Shown here piece by piece: positions 54,337 through 64,000 of a DNA stretch of 64,000 bases. The notes under the pieces are model-generated. The model was not told where the DNA came from. It searched no databases and saw only the letters and a program-made list of their open reading frames with translations. Source of the DNA: Acanthosepion pharaonis (taxonomy: Eukaryota > Mollusca > Cephalopoda > Sepiida > Sepiidae); NCBI GenBank assembly GCA_903632075.3, contig CAHIKZ030005577.1, positions 620,001-684,000 on the forward strand, written 5' to 3'. Every line of letters starts with the position of its first letter. Position 1 is the stretch's first letter. Made by a program: the position numbers and the translations under genes.

Positions 54337-55777
54337 TACACATTTATAAACACACGCATAATATTGCCAGTCTCAGGTTTATTCATTTTGGATATATTAA
54401 GAACCAGTTGGGTGGCTTTGATGTAACTTGAAAACCAATCAGAAGGAACCTTATTGCATGTGTATGAATAGATATTCTCCAATAGGTTTACTTAGTCAGC
54501 AGTGAAATGTTACTGAGTGAGTTTGTGTACTGTATGAGATTCATATTCATAATGGTACGTTGTGTAAGGTTTTTTAGTAAAACATAGTATCACCCAAGTC
54601 TGTCAGTATACCCACAGTTCAGATTTGACTTTATTTAACTTCTTCCTTTACCCCAAGATAAATGCACTGTTGAAAAGGAGATTTCAGATTTGTTAAAAAG
54701 ACCTCTGGATTGGCCACTTCCTTTAATTTCTTACATGAGGCTGTTAAAACATGTTAGTTTTTATAACAGTTAATTTTTCTCATTTGATCATTTTATATGC
54801 TTTTAAGATTATAAAATATTTGACACAATCACACTTACTTTGTTGAATAAATATTAAGGGAAAGAAGTATGACAAAGTGGAAAAAAGTTTTTTCCTATGA
54901 TGTGTTTGGTCTTGTCCTTTAGGAATTCATCAGACTAACTTTATGTTTAAGTGAATGTGACTACACATGTGCATGAAGGAGAGATGCTAGGAATTCGATA
55001 AATATCCAGAAAATTTTCTGTTATTTTTATTCAGTAATGAAATGTCTATTTTTCTATAAATAAAACTTTTAGATTGCTTTTCAAATGTCATGGAGTTGTT
55101 CTTATGATATGTTGAGCTTGTCTGAATGTACTTCTATATATATGTAATTTTTGTTGGGGGACATCATCAGCCTCATGATGGAAATACATAAATTACAAAC
55201 AAATTATATACAAGATATAACAATAAGCACAAAACAAAAATGATAAAAGGCTTCCATACACATTTCAGAGAAATGTTTGTATATTTCAAAGTACATATAT
55301 GCATACAGAGATGAAAAGTTTTTGCTTATCTGATAGGAAAAATATCATCTGTCAGAGCACTATTGCTGGACTTCTGCTTGATTTGGCTGTTGAAGGTGAA
55401 GAGAGAAAAATTCAGTTTCTGTAATAATTGGCAACAAAAACGCCTGTTCCAGTGCATGATGGGAGTTGTCATACTTAAGTAATTTTTATAATCTAACTTT
55501 TTCTTTCCTTATCATTAATTTTCATTCTTATCCATATTTTAAAGTAATTTTATTAACTAATTTTCAATTTTTCTTTTAGTATTAATTCTTTATTATTTTG
55601 ATTTCATACTCCTACATAGTCTAGTACTAAGGATTAGCAGTTATTTAGTGATTTATTTGTTACTATCACTACACTGTATTCAAACTATTATGTTTCCTGG
55701 ACAGTAATATAAAAAAAATATTTCAAGAAAATTGTTACTTTTAGAATGAGTATAATAGAATATAATTGTGAATTATA
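54337..55777. other. unassigned stretch
   Basis: No gene or repeat recognised over 1.4 kb. Confidence 0.4.
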
Positions 55778-56348
55778 CAGGGTGTTTCAAAAAATTTGAT
55801 ATCCTTTGAGATGTAAATATCACAGAAAGTACATGATTAAGGCAAATGAAATTAAAAAGTATTAATGTTGAAGATCATAAGATTTATTCTTCCAAATCTG
55901 AATGAGAAATTCAAAAGCATGTGAATTATGTGAACGATTTCACAAATGTGAAGTTTCTGGTCGTCCGGATCCTTTTGCTCTGCACAGACAGCCTTCCTCT
56001 TTGAACTTTTTATGCCATCTCCAAATCTGCATTCCTGTTGGTGACTTTCTAGAGAACTCTCTCATAAATGCACGCTGCACAGTCTTGTTTGACTGTGTTC
56101 TAGCAAACTCCAACTCACAAAACGCCTTTTCTCTTCTAGTAAATAGCATTTTTATACCTGTAAAGAAAAAAAAGATTAAAGATTAAAGAACATAAAAATA
56201 CAAATAAGAAAAACACAAAAACATAAAGACATAAAAACATAAAACAAGCATTAAACATAAAGATGCTATTAAAATTTGAAGTCATTTGAAGGAGATCTAA
56301 CAAAGGTATTAGATTGCGAAATGATATCAAATTTTTTGAAACACCCTG
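55778..56348 (-). mobile_element. mariner-like element, internally deleted
   Basis: 571 bp with perfect 26-bp terminal inverted repeats (CAGGGTGTTTCAAAAAATTT then GATATC; 55778-55803 and 56323-56348), flanked by TA on both sides. The minus strand at 55940-56149 encodes 69 residues: ELEFARTQSNKTVQRAFMRE, SPTGMQIWRWHKKFKEEG and KGSGRP-like (AKGSGRPETSHL). This is the helix-turn-helix N-terminus of a Tc1/mariner-type transposase. The DDE/D catalytic domain is missing, so the copy is non-autonomous, but identical ends suggest it moved fairly recently. Confidence 0.85.
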
Positions 56349-56650
56349 TATATTACCCTTATATTTTAACCTAAAACTCAACCAGTCACCACAATCTAAC
56401 ATTCTGCCATCATTCTGCATCTTGGTTCTCAAAATTTACATCCTTGATTTAGGCCTTTACTTCCTTACAGTTTTATTCTGAAAATGTTTTTCTTCACGTG
56501 TAAAGATAAATTATTTTTCCTTATTCTTTCAACATGATTTTTACAATTACAAAATATTGAACAAAAGGACATGTTGGTTATATATGACTAATGTTCGCTA
56601 TATATGACTAAACAATTTCCTGTTTTCTTTAATAAAACTATTTCTTTATT
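56349..56650. other. probable intron end upstream of the third zinc-finger exon
   Basis: No other feature. tatatatgactaatgttcgc and a partial repeat of it lie at about 56578-56615. Confidence 0.35.
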
Positions 56651-56939
56651 TGCAGATATCAATTGTTGGGGAGAAGAGCAACATTTAAATATATACATAT
56701 TCTTACAAAACCTGTACATCGCCATTTTTACTCAATTAAAATTTCTGTATGACTTCTACTGAATTCACTTTTCAATATACATATTGAAAAGTAACCATAC
56801 TAGTATCATGGGTTCAGATCAGCATTTTCAAATGGCTTGAAGCTGAAAAGAGAGATTCAGACATATATTTCAGAGAAATCAAATTCTTTTCAAGTAGGTA
56901 TTTAAACATTTATACAGAGTTCCAGTTATACAAACAGGA
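56646..56939 (+). other. splice acceptor and 5' part of the terminal zinc-finger exon
   Basis: TTTATTTGCAG at 56645-56655, then ATATCAATTG. The next 280 bases before the start codon hold only broken finger-like pieces. Same junction as the genes at 5780 and 24945. Confidence 0.65.
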
Positions 56940-58301
56940 ATGACAGATAAACCCTATTCTTGTCATGTGAGTGAATCAGCATTATTAATGAGTGAGAGCT
57001 TAAGAATGCAAATGGAAACACAGGTGGGAGATAAACCATTTTCTTGTCAAGTGTGTGGATCAGCATTTCCTTGGAGATCACATTTAAAAAAGCACATGAG
57101 AAGACATACGGGAGAGAAACCATTTTCATGTCAAGCATGTGGAGCAGCATTTTCAGAGAATTCCAGTTTAAAAAATCATGTGAGAATACACACAGGTGAA
57201 AAACCATTTTCTTGTCAAGTATGTAGATCAGCATTTTCACAGAGTTCAAATTTAAGACATCACATGAGAATACACACGGGAGAGAAACCATTTTCCTGTC
57301 AAGTGTGTGGATCATCATTTTCACAGAATTTTCGTTTAAAAAGTCACATGAGAATACACACAGGAGAGAAACCATATTCTTGTCAAGTGTGTGAATCTAC
57401 ATTTTCAGATAGTTCCAGTTTGAAAAACCACGTGCAAATACACACAGGAAGAAAACCATATCATTGTGAACTCTGTGGATCAGCATTTTTACGAAATTCA
57501 GATTTAAAAGTACACTTACGGCGACACAGGGGAGAGAAGCCCTATTCTTGTCAGATCTGTGGCTCAGCATTTTCACAGAGTTCTGGTTTGAATGACCACA
57601 TGCGGATACACACAGGAGAGAAACCATTTTCTTGTCAAGTGTGTGGATCAGCATTTTCAGATAGGTCTAATTTGAAAAACCACAAACGAATACACACAGG
57701 AGAAAAACCATATTGTTGTGAAGTGTGTGGGTCAGTATTTACTCAAAAGTCACATTTAAACCGTCACATGCGAATACACACAGAAGAAAAACCATTTTCT
57801 TGTGACATATGTCAATCTGCATTTTCATTGAGATCCAACTTAAAAACCCACATGCGAACACACATGCAAGAGAAACCTTTTTCTTGTCAAATTTGTGGAT
57901 CTGCATTTGTCCATAGTTCCATTTTAAAAAATCACATGCGAATACACACAGGAGAGAAACCATTTCCTTGTGAAGTGTGTGGATCAGCATTTTCCCAATC
58001 TTCCACTTTAAAAACTCACATGAGAATACACACAGGTGAGAAACCATTTTGTTGTCAAGTTTGTGGATCAGCCTTTTCTCAAATGTCTCATTTAAAAAGT
58101 CACATGTGTAAACACACTGGAGAGAAACCATTTTCTTGTCAAATTTGTGGGTCAGCTTTTTCTCAGGTATCTCAAATGAAAAGTCACATGAGAATACACA
58201 CTGGAGAAAAACCATTTTCCTGTCATGTGTGTGGCTCAGCATTTTCAATAAGATCTAATTTAAAAAGACACATGCAAACACACTTGGGTAATAAATCATA
58301 A
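56940..58301 (+). CDS. C2H2 zinc-finger protein, 15 tandem fingers
   Basis: A 453-residue paralog of the 5987-7291 protein. The first about 34 residues (MTDKPYSCHVSESALL) are a degenerate finger with lost ligands; then come fifteen C-X2-C-X12-H-X3-H fingers with TGEKP-type linkers. Two linkers differ (HTEEKPF between 9 and 10, HMQEKPF between 10 and 11), which could separate two DNA-binding modules. Finger 6 (HCELCGSAFLRNSDLKVHLRRH) is the most diverged. Helix residues at -1, 2, 3 and 6 vary widely. No effector domain is present. The start is the first Met after an upstream stop; an upstream exon spliced at 56655 may supply a different N-terminus. Predicted nuclear DNA-binding protein of unknown target. 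Confidence 0.85.
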   Translation: MTDKPYSCHVSESALLMSESLRMQMETQVGDKPFSCQVCGSAFPWRSHLKKHMRRHTGEKPFSCQACGAAFSENSSLKNHVRIHTGEKPFSCQVCRSAFSQSSNLRHHMRIHTGEKPFSCQVCGSSFSQNFRLKSHMRIHTGEKPYSCQVCESTFSDSSSLKNHVQIHTGRKPYHCELCGSAFLRNSDLKVHLRRHRGEKPYSCQICGSAFSQSSGLNDHMRIHTGEKPFSCQVCGSAFSDRSNLKNHKRIHTGEKPYCCEVCGSVFTQKSHLNRHMRIHTEEKPFSCDICQSAFSLRSNLKTHMRTHMQEKPFSCQICGSAFVHSSILKNHMRIHTGEKPFPCEVCGSAFSQSSTLKTHMRIHTGEKPFCCQVCGSAFSQMSHLKSHMCKHTGEKPFSCQICGSAFSQVSQMKSHMRIHTGEKPFSCHVCGSAFSIRSNLKRHMQTHLGNKS

Positions 58302-58480
58302 TTTCATAAAGAATATGGATCAGTGCTTTTAGCTTTTTATGATTTGAAAATCACATGCAAGCTTACACTGAAAAAATCATTATGTCTATTAATATATTCC
58401 CAGGGTTCCAGTGTAAAAATCAATGCAGAAACACACTGTCAGGATTGTCAACATTTGTAATGTGTATATGTCAGCATTTT
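58302..58480 (+). pseudogene. decayed fingers after the stop
   Basis: aatatggatcagtgctttta (YGSVL) and aatcacatgcaagcttacac (NHMQAYT-like) are finger pieces broken by stops, so the ancestral array was longer at the 3' side also. Confidence 0.5.
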
Positions 58481-59734
58481 GAATTAGCTTAAAATTTAGC
58501 ATATGTTATGTCATATAATTTGTTTTGATTAATAATTGCAACATTTCTCTGAGATCAAGTGGGAGGTAGTGCTCCACCTTTACATTGGTCCTGTGATTTG
58601 TTTTAAAATAAAACCATTACTGAATGGGTTTATTATCATTGTAAAGTTTATCTTAGATCAAATAAGAGATAAGGCTTCACATTTACTGTTGTCATGTAAT
58701 TTGTTTAGTCTATAAAGGAAGCAAATTAAAACCATTACTGAATGAAATAATAACTTTGTATGTTAACAAGACAAACAAATATGATAGATGAAAGAAAGAA
58801 CAAACAAATGCTGGTGTCTTCTCATATGTAAACATGAGGAAATACGTCACTTAGTGATTTTGCTTCTTATTGCACCCCAGAACTCCACAAGGAGTAATAA
58901 AAGTTGAATTATGTTGAATTGTTTATGCATTTGTTAATTATTTTTTGTTGTTTCAATTTTTGTTTGTTTTCAACATCAAAACATGCATGCAAAGCATAAT
59001 GCATTACATCAGAATATTACTCATCCATTCTTTTATTAATATATAAAAAATAAAACCTATGCACACAATACAAAGAAAATTATAACAATTTCAAAAGAAT
59101 AGGTGGTTATAGTTTTTCACTCAAAAAAACATAGTGGCAAGGGCAAAAAATTCTATAAAGAAATAAGCATGGTAATGGTTAAATGAATTTATTACAGGAG
59201 ACTTGAAAAAACATTTACAAATACTTATAAGCCTTGTCTATAAAGGATGTAGATTGTAATATTTATAGGATGTAAAATCTTTGAACACACAAACAAAAAC
59301 AGCTTTTAAATAATATATATGTCTTATTATTTTACAACTTAGACATATAAATAATGTAATGTGGATTTATATTTATATATTAAGTTCACCTCCATTTGAA
59401 AGAACAGATTGTTCTGGATATAAAACAATTGGATTAAACAGCCTTTTCTCAAAAAAGTGAAATTCAATAACAAATGTAATAAAAATAATAAAATATGTTA
59501 ATTAAACTTGGAATTTCTGTAATTTAAAATTGTTTTTATATAAAAATCAATTTTATTCATGTTTAAAAGCTACCATACTTTTGTTCTATATGTTGAGTAT
59601 CCTACACAGAAATTTGTCTTGATAATATATATAATCTTAGATAAGAAATATCTACTGATTTGCTAAATTTCTTACCTTCATTTTTGTTCTTTTTTATTGC
59701 AATATTTTTGGGAACTTAGACATGCTGCAATGCT
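58481..59734. other. unassigned AT-rich stretch
   Basis: Likely 3' flank of the zinc-finger gene. Two related blocks (ctgtgatttgttttaaaata/tcatgtaatttgtttagtct, each followed by aaaaccattactgaatg) at about 58590 and 58690 form a short tandem duplication. Confidence 0.4.
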
Positions 59735-59860
59735 TGTCTCCCTTGACATGGTGCATGCTTGTCTCCCTTGATCAATTACAACTAAAAAGTGAGTTTGATC
59801 CTCATTGGTGATCCATACTTTCGATTTTGTGCCACATATATGCTATGCTTAGAAAACTAG
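59735..59860 (+). mobile_element. 5' part of the tRNA-U2 SINE family, truncated before U2
   Basis: ttgtctcccttgatcaatta, gtgagtttgatcctcattgg (B box) and gtgccacatatatgctatgc match the head of the 12293-12737 SINE (ttgtctcgctataacaatta, gtgagttcgattctcactgg, gtgccacatctaagctatgc). It ends where the U2 part would begin. Confidence 0.65.
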
Positions 59861-60359
59861 TTTTTAATATTTTATGGCTAATAATTCTGAATTAAGTTTC
59901 AGTTCAAATTACTTTGCTTCACCATAAAAAAATAGCTTGATCAATTAAAAGTAAATTTGTTCATAATTTTCAAATTTTATTATTCCAAATTATCATTTTC
60001 AAATTCCAGACAATAACTGCAATGTTAATATAATATTCACCAGGTAATATTTGATGGATTGTTTTTGCTAATTCAAATCTATCATATTAAAAGTTCTAGC
60101 ACACTGAAAGATTCTATTCCATTTTTTTACCAAGTGAATGAATCATTTATAGACTGGTAAAATGAGTAATAAAATATCCGTTGCTTCTGCTGTGAGGACA
60201 AAGCACAATTTTTGGTATTGTCCTTATAAGTTCTTGAAAGCTTTATCAATGTTATGTTTTATTTGAGTGAAAGTTCTTTGGTTTCAAATAAACATTTTTA
60301 CCAAATCTGTTATTATTTGTAACCAAAAGTAAATTGCAAAATACTCTTCCATTTTCCAG
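59861..60359. other. unassigned AT-rich stretch
   Basis: No feature recognised. Confidence 0.4.
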
Positions 60360-60560
60360 AAGTCATGTATGAATGCACATTGGAGAAAAATCATTTTCTT
60401 TGAACAAGTATAGATGTCCATCATCACAAAAACCTATATTTAATGTGAAATACATTTTAATTAGTTGCTTAATTCCTGTATATTTTTGTCTTCAAAGAAA
60501 AAACTCAACTTCAATTCATTTTGTACATTTTTTTGGTAAAAAAGAATATGAATCAATTTT
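60360..60560 (+). pseudogene. decayed C2H2 finger
   Basis: Reads MHIGEKSFSLNKYRCPSSQKP: a TGEKPF-type linker followed by a finger without Zn ligands, then unrelated AT-rich codons. Confidence 0.45.
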
Positions 60561-60803
60561 GTGACTGGGGTTTGAATTAAAAAAACATAATCAGATATGC
60601 CTGAGTTTAGTGTCTTTTTGCATCGTCTGGTTTCACCAATCATCTTCATAATCTTCAGTAGGTTCCCATATTTTTCTTCACTAGGAATATGTTTTTTACT
60701 AAATACATCAGAGCATATTAATAGTTAACTAGAAAGACATGACAATTTCTTTGATTTTCCTATTTGAATTTCCTGCTGAATCTTAATTCTTAAGTTAATA
60801 AAT

Positions 60804-62060
60804 GAATAAGCCCAGAAATTTCTATAACAATAAAATCTCAGTAAAAGCTGGTACAAGTAAAACTATTTGTAATTGACAACATTACCATTTCACTAAAACA
60901 GCCATTAAACAATTCTATCGTCTTTTCTTTCTTTCTCTCATTTTCTCACTGAAGCTAAATATTGTCTCAGATATGTGTCTTTTTTCCTCATCAAAATGGT
61001 GTATGCCATTATTTATGAGGTATTGGCAGGATGTATAAACTAAGGGAGGGACAAGCTCTATTATCATATGATACTAAATGTAATAATAAACAAAACATTA
61101 GAAAAAAGAATAATATATTTTGGTAAAGTTTTTGCCAAACAGAAATCCAAAATGACAGTAGCATTCAGGTTACTGTCAAAGGCAGGGCAGAACCAGTTGT
61201 TAAAATCTACTGATAGCATTAGAATCCCCATTTGGTATTTTCCAAACACATTCGTATCTTTTCAGTGGTCTGGATTCTTCATGGTACTTAAGCTAATGAG
61301 ATGCCAACAATCTTACTGCTGACCTCATATTATTAATGTTTTTCACTACATTTGATCTATCAAATGCATATAAGCTCAAGCCAAAAAATTTCTATGACAA
61401 CAAAATATCAGTAGAAGTTGGGACAAATGAAAACATTTGAAAGTGACAACTTTTTCCATTTCAACAAAACAGCCATTAAACTCTTCTGTCTTTCATTCAT
61501 TCATTTTCTCACTGAAACCAAATATTGTCTCTGATATGTGTTTTGTTTTTCTATGCAATTAAAATGCAATTGTTCATTAGAGGTATTGGCAGTAGACACT
61601 AAAAACTTCCCTTTTTTTTGTTTTCTCACTGAAACCAAGTTGTGACTTTTCCTCTCTTTCCATGCAATCAAAATGATATACTCCATTATTTATGAGGTAT
61701 TGACAGGATGTGTAAACTAAGGGATGGACAAGCACAATTATTATATGCTACTGAATGTAGTGATCAACAAGACATTAGAAAAGAAAATAATATATTTTTA
61801 TAAAATCTTTGCCAAACAGATCCAAGATGACAGCAGCATTCAAGTTACTGTCAGTGTCAGGGCAAAACCAGTTCTTAAAATCAACTGTTAGTGTTAGAGT
61901 CCTCATTTGGTGTTTTCCAAATATATTCATAATCCTAGAGTTTTCAGTGGTCTAGATTCTTCATGGTACATAAGCTGATGAGATGCTAGCAATGTTACTG
62001 TTGTCTTTGATTTGTTCATGTTTTTCACGACATTTGATCTCTCAAATACATATCAGCTGT
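60804..62060 (+). repeat. repeat C, tandem duplication of about 0.6 kb
   Basis: Unit 1 (60804-61330) and unit 2 (about 61375-62010) share, in order, aaacagccattaaac, ttttctcactgaa-c-aaata, ccattatttatgaggtattg, gacattagaaaa, aaatgacagtagcattcagg/agatgacagcagcattcaag and gattcttcatggtac. They differ at roughly one base in ten. Unit 2 also has an extra internal copy of ttttctcactgaaaccaa (61621). Related pieces flank the U2 array at 17 kb on the minus strand. No coding function. Confidence 0.65.
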
Positions 62061-62500
62061 AGCTGGCAAAATAGTGTTGGTCATAACTGCCTTCACAACA
62101 TTGTTTATACCAATACAAGTGATTATTAAATGGTGTCAGGGCAACATCTGAAACCTTCTCAATAGCTGTTTTGAATCTACTGAAGGATATTCAACTGAAA
62201 AAGAACCTCTCTGATGACATTATAGCTCAAGAAAGCAATCAAACGATGATAAGTGAATTTGAAATGCCTCCAGGAGTCTGGAGCCAAAGCAACCAGTTTT
62301 TGGTCAATTAACTCACCCTCTTAGTTCATACTTGTAGTTAAAACTGAGTTGTACCTGATCCTTAAAACATTCTGCTAATTGCTCTTCAGAAACAGATGTG
62401 GAAGCCCCTTTCATTCCTAGGTATAGCACAATATATCTCCCCCATTTATTCTGAATTATGTTACTTCAGTGAATTCCTTTAACAACTCACAAATAAGGAT
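62061..62500. other. probable pol-derived degraded sequence
   Basis: Base composition is similar to the RT/RNase H scrap that follows, but no motif could be placed with confidence. Confidence 0.25.
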
Positions 62501-62790
62501 GTACTCTGGAGGGGGTCTAATGTTGAGCACAAAGCCATTGTCAAACTCAAGAAGATATTGATGAGAACTGCTGTCATGGCCTACTTTAACCTCGATAAGA
62601 AAACAGTTGGAGTGAGGGTGATGCTCATGCAAAGAAGACAGAGTGATCTGCTATAGGAGTTGAGCATTCATAGGGTTGAAAAGAGGTACAATCCAAATAT
62701 AAAAGGAAATGCTGGTGGTAGTGTACGCTATTGAACATCTCTACTTTACCTGTTCAGGTCAAACTTCAACATAAAACTGCTTCTAGACAT
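62500..62790 (+). pseudogene. Ty3/BEL-type RT-RNase H fragment
   Basis: VEHKAIVKLKKILMR, then TAVMAYFNLDKKTV and VMLMQRR match the start of retroelement RNase H (APVLAYFDPxKxTVVxVDAS...LLQ), with the catalytic VDAS region altered to VRVM. In the next frame VEKRYNPNI and VVYAIEHLYF follow (ExRYxxIEKExLAVVxAxEx). Broken in at least two places; no LTR attached. Confidence 0.6.
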
Positions 62791-63343
62791 TATCAGAAAC
62801 CAGGAATGACCCATGAAGAGTGTTGGAGATTGACTCAGGCAGTACAACTATGTGCCAGAAGATTGTCTCAGACAGTGTCCACATGAGCGCTCAATAAGAG
62901 AAAACACAGCTGAAGTGCACATCTACTACATGGTAAAGAATACTTTTCCTAAAATCAACTTGAAATGGTCTAAACTACAACATAATAAGACATTCATTTA
63001 CAAAAACCAAGATTAGTAATCCAGTCCTTCAAATGATATATTTATCTTCATCCAAATTAAGTATTGACTTTTTATCTATGTGTCGTTCTAAATGACCATC
63101 ATTTGTGCTGCATAATTGAAAAATTGATATTACACACTATACTCACCAAGGAATTGTCAAGACAAAACAGTTAATTAAAAAGAAGTTATAGTTTCCATGC
63201 AGTGAAAACATAGTGAAAGAGACCATTTATTGTTGCACCCCATGTCAAACATGAGCCTATACACCGATTCATCATGAATCACTCTGCTCGACACCACTAT
63301 CCTTTGACACGTGATGAAATCACCAAAGATTCATGTCAAGCAA
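62791..63343. other. unassigned stretch
   Basis: No feature recognised up to the target-site duplication of the LTR. Confidence 0.35.
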
Positions 63344-63347
63344 CTAT

Positions 63348-63878
63348 TGTTATAAAATAAAATAAGACATATCTCAGGTGATTTACAGGCAAATAAACTA
63401 ACCTACTTAAGAGTGAGAGCCAGATGTGAATGGGACATGGCCCCGTCACAAAATGACCATTATCTTCGTTTACGCATGTTCCCGATGCACGAGATCTGGT
63501 CGAAAAATAAATTAATATTTTAAAGTGTTTCTATTTTTCGACCAATAAAAATGCTTCCCCCCTAATTATACACGTGTCGTTTTTCGAGCCTGTTAAGCCA
63601 TAAAAAACACCATAAAAGGGGTCACACGGAAGTACAACGGAGTCAACAGGAGGCCAGGGAAGAGACCTGTCACGGTCAGTCTGGGCAGTCAGCAGGAGGA
63701 GCGCCACATCAACCAGTGAGAACTACTATGAGAGATCAACCCAGATCGAAAGCCGGCTTATGAACTATACCACAAGGTAGCTGTCCCAAATCCACACATT
63801 CCTATTGGAATAAATCACGTAAATCTATTTCTACTGTTGTCGTATTTCTTTCTTGCAACCATATGCTTGTCTATAACA
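63348..63878 (+). mobile_element. solo LTR, family 1, copy 3
   Basis: 531 bp (TGTTATAAAATAAAATAAGA...GTCTATAACA), same orientation as copy 1, flanked by the 4-bp duplication CTAT (63344-63347 and 63879-63882). The TATA box is here caccataaaagg, and a polyadenylation-like aataaa is at about 63810. No internal sequence remains. Confidence 0.85.
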
Positions 63879-64000
63879 CTATCTACTCATGGCTGCTGAT
63901 AATTGCAACAGTTTCCTTGTGGTTAAAATAATTTCATCAATGTCATTACTTGATTAAATTCAATATTTCCCAGACAAGTATACCAAATACATTCAAAACT

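Noticed and set aside
1..64000. CRISPR arrays, bacterial operons or plasmid features
   Set aside because: The window is eukaryotic nuclear DNA; the repeats seen are SINE, LTR, microsatellite and zinc-finger repeats, none with regular repeat-spacer structure.

Overview
This is a gene-poor, AT-rich animal nuclear window that looks like cephalopod (octopus-type) DNA. The reasons are: intronless terminal exons packed with near-identical C2H2 zinc fingers (the C2H2 family is greatly expanded in octopuses), a high density of tRNA-derived SINEs of the kind known from octopus (OK/OR1/OR2-type heads), and wall-to-wall decayed transposons. The species call is inference; no uniquely diagnostic gene is present.

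Host genes. Three C2H2 genes of one paralogous group are visible: an intact 15-finger exon at 5987-7291 (+), a broken copy on the minus strand at about 23400-24945, and an intact 15-finger exon at 56940-58301 (+). All three have the same splice acceptor next to an ATAYCAATTG exon start, so they descend from one ancestral gene. Degenerate single fingers between 7.3 and 14 kb and after 58.3 kb suggest further lost copies.

Mobile-element layout. 1-5 kb: AT-rich repeat, in-frame minisatellite, tandem tRNA-like repeats. 11-22 kb: a mosaic of SINEs, including a tRNA-U2 snRNA chimera with a perfect 15-bp target duplication and 5S rRNA-tRNA chimeras, a pogo-like MITE, LINE 3' ends, two LTR types, and a six-copy tandem array of antisense U2 5'-end sequence. 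25-28 kb: foldback repeat, integrase fragment, hammerhead-like inverted repeat and a 42-bp palindrome. 28.9-31.5 kb: hAT transposase relic split by a solo LTR. 31.6-33.5 kb: Ty3/mag-like element reduced to gag, with a 5-bp target duplication. 34-35 kb: foldback element. 35.4-36.3 kb: Helitron N-terminal relic. 37.4-44.3 kb: an env-bearing Ty3/errantivirus-like element with gag fused to integrase by deletion, broken env, and a scrambled 3' LTR. 45.2-48 kb: a 5'-truncated R4/Dong-like LINE between TAA microsatellites. 51.7-54.3 kb: SINE cluster. 55.8-56.3 kb: mariner-like element with perfect 26-bp TIRs. 60.8-62.1 kb: tandem duplication. 62.5-62.8 kb: RT/RNase H scrap. 63.3-63.9 kb: solo LTR.

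The only likely protein-coding host genes are the two intact zinc-finger exons. The most unusual structures are the small-RNA-derived ones: U2 and 5S sequences recruited into SINEs, plus the antisense U2 tandem array.
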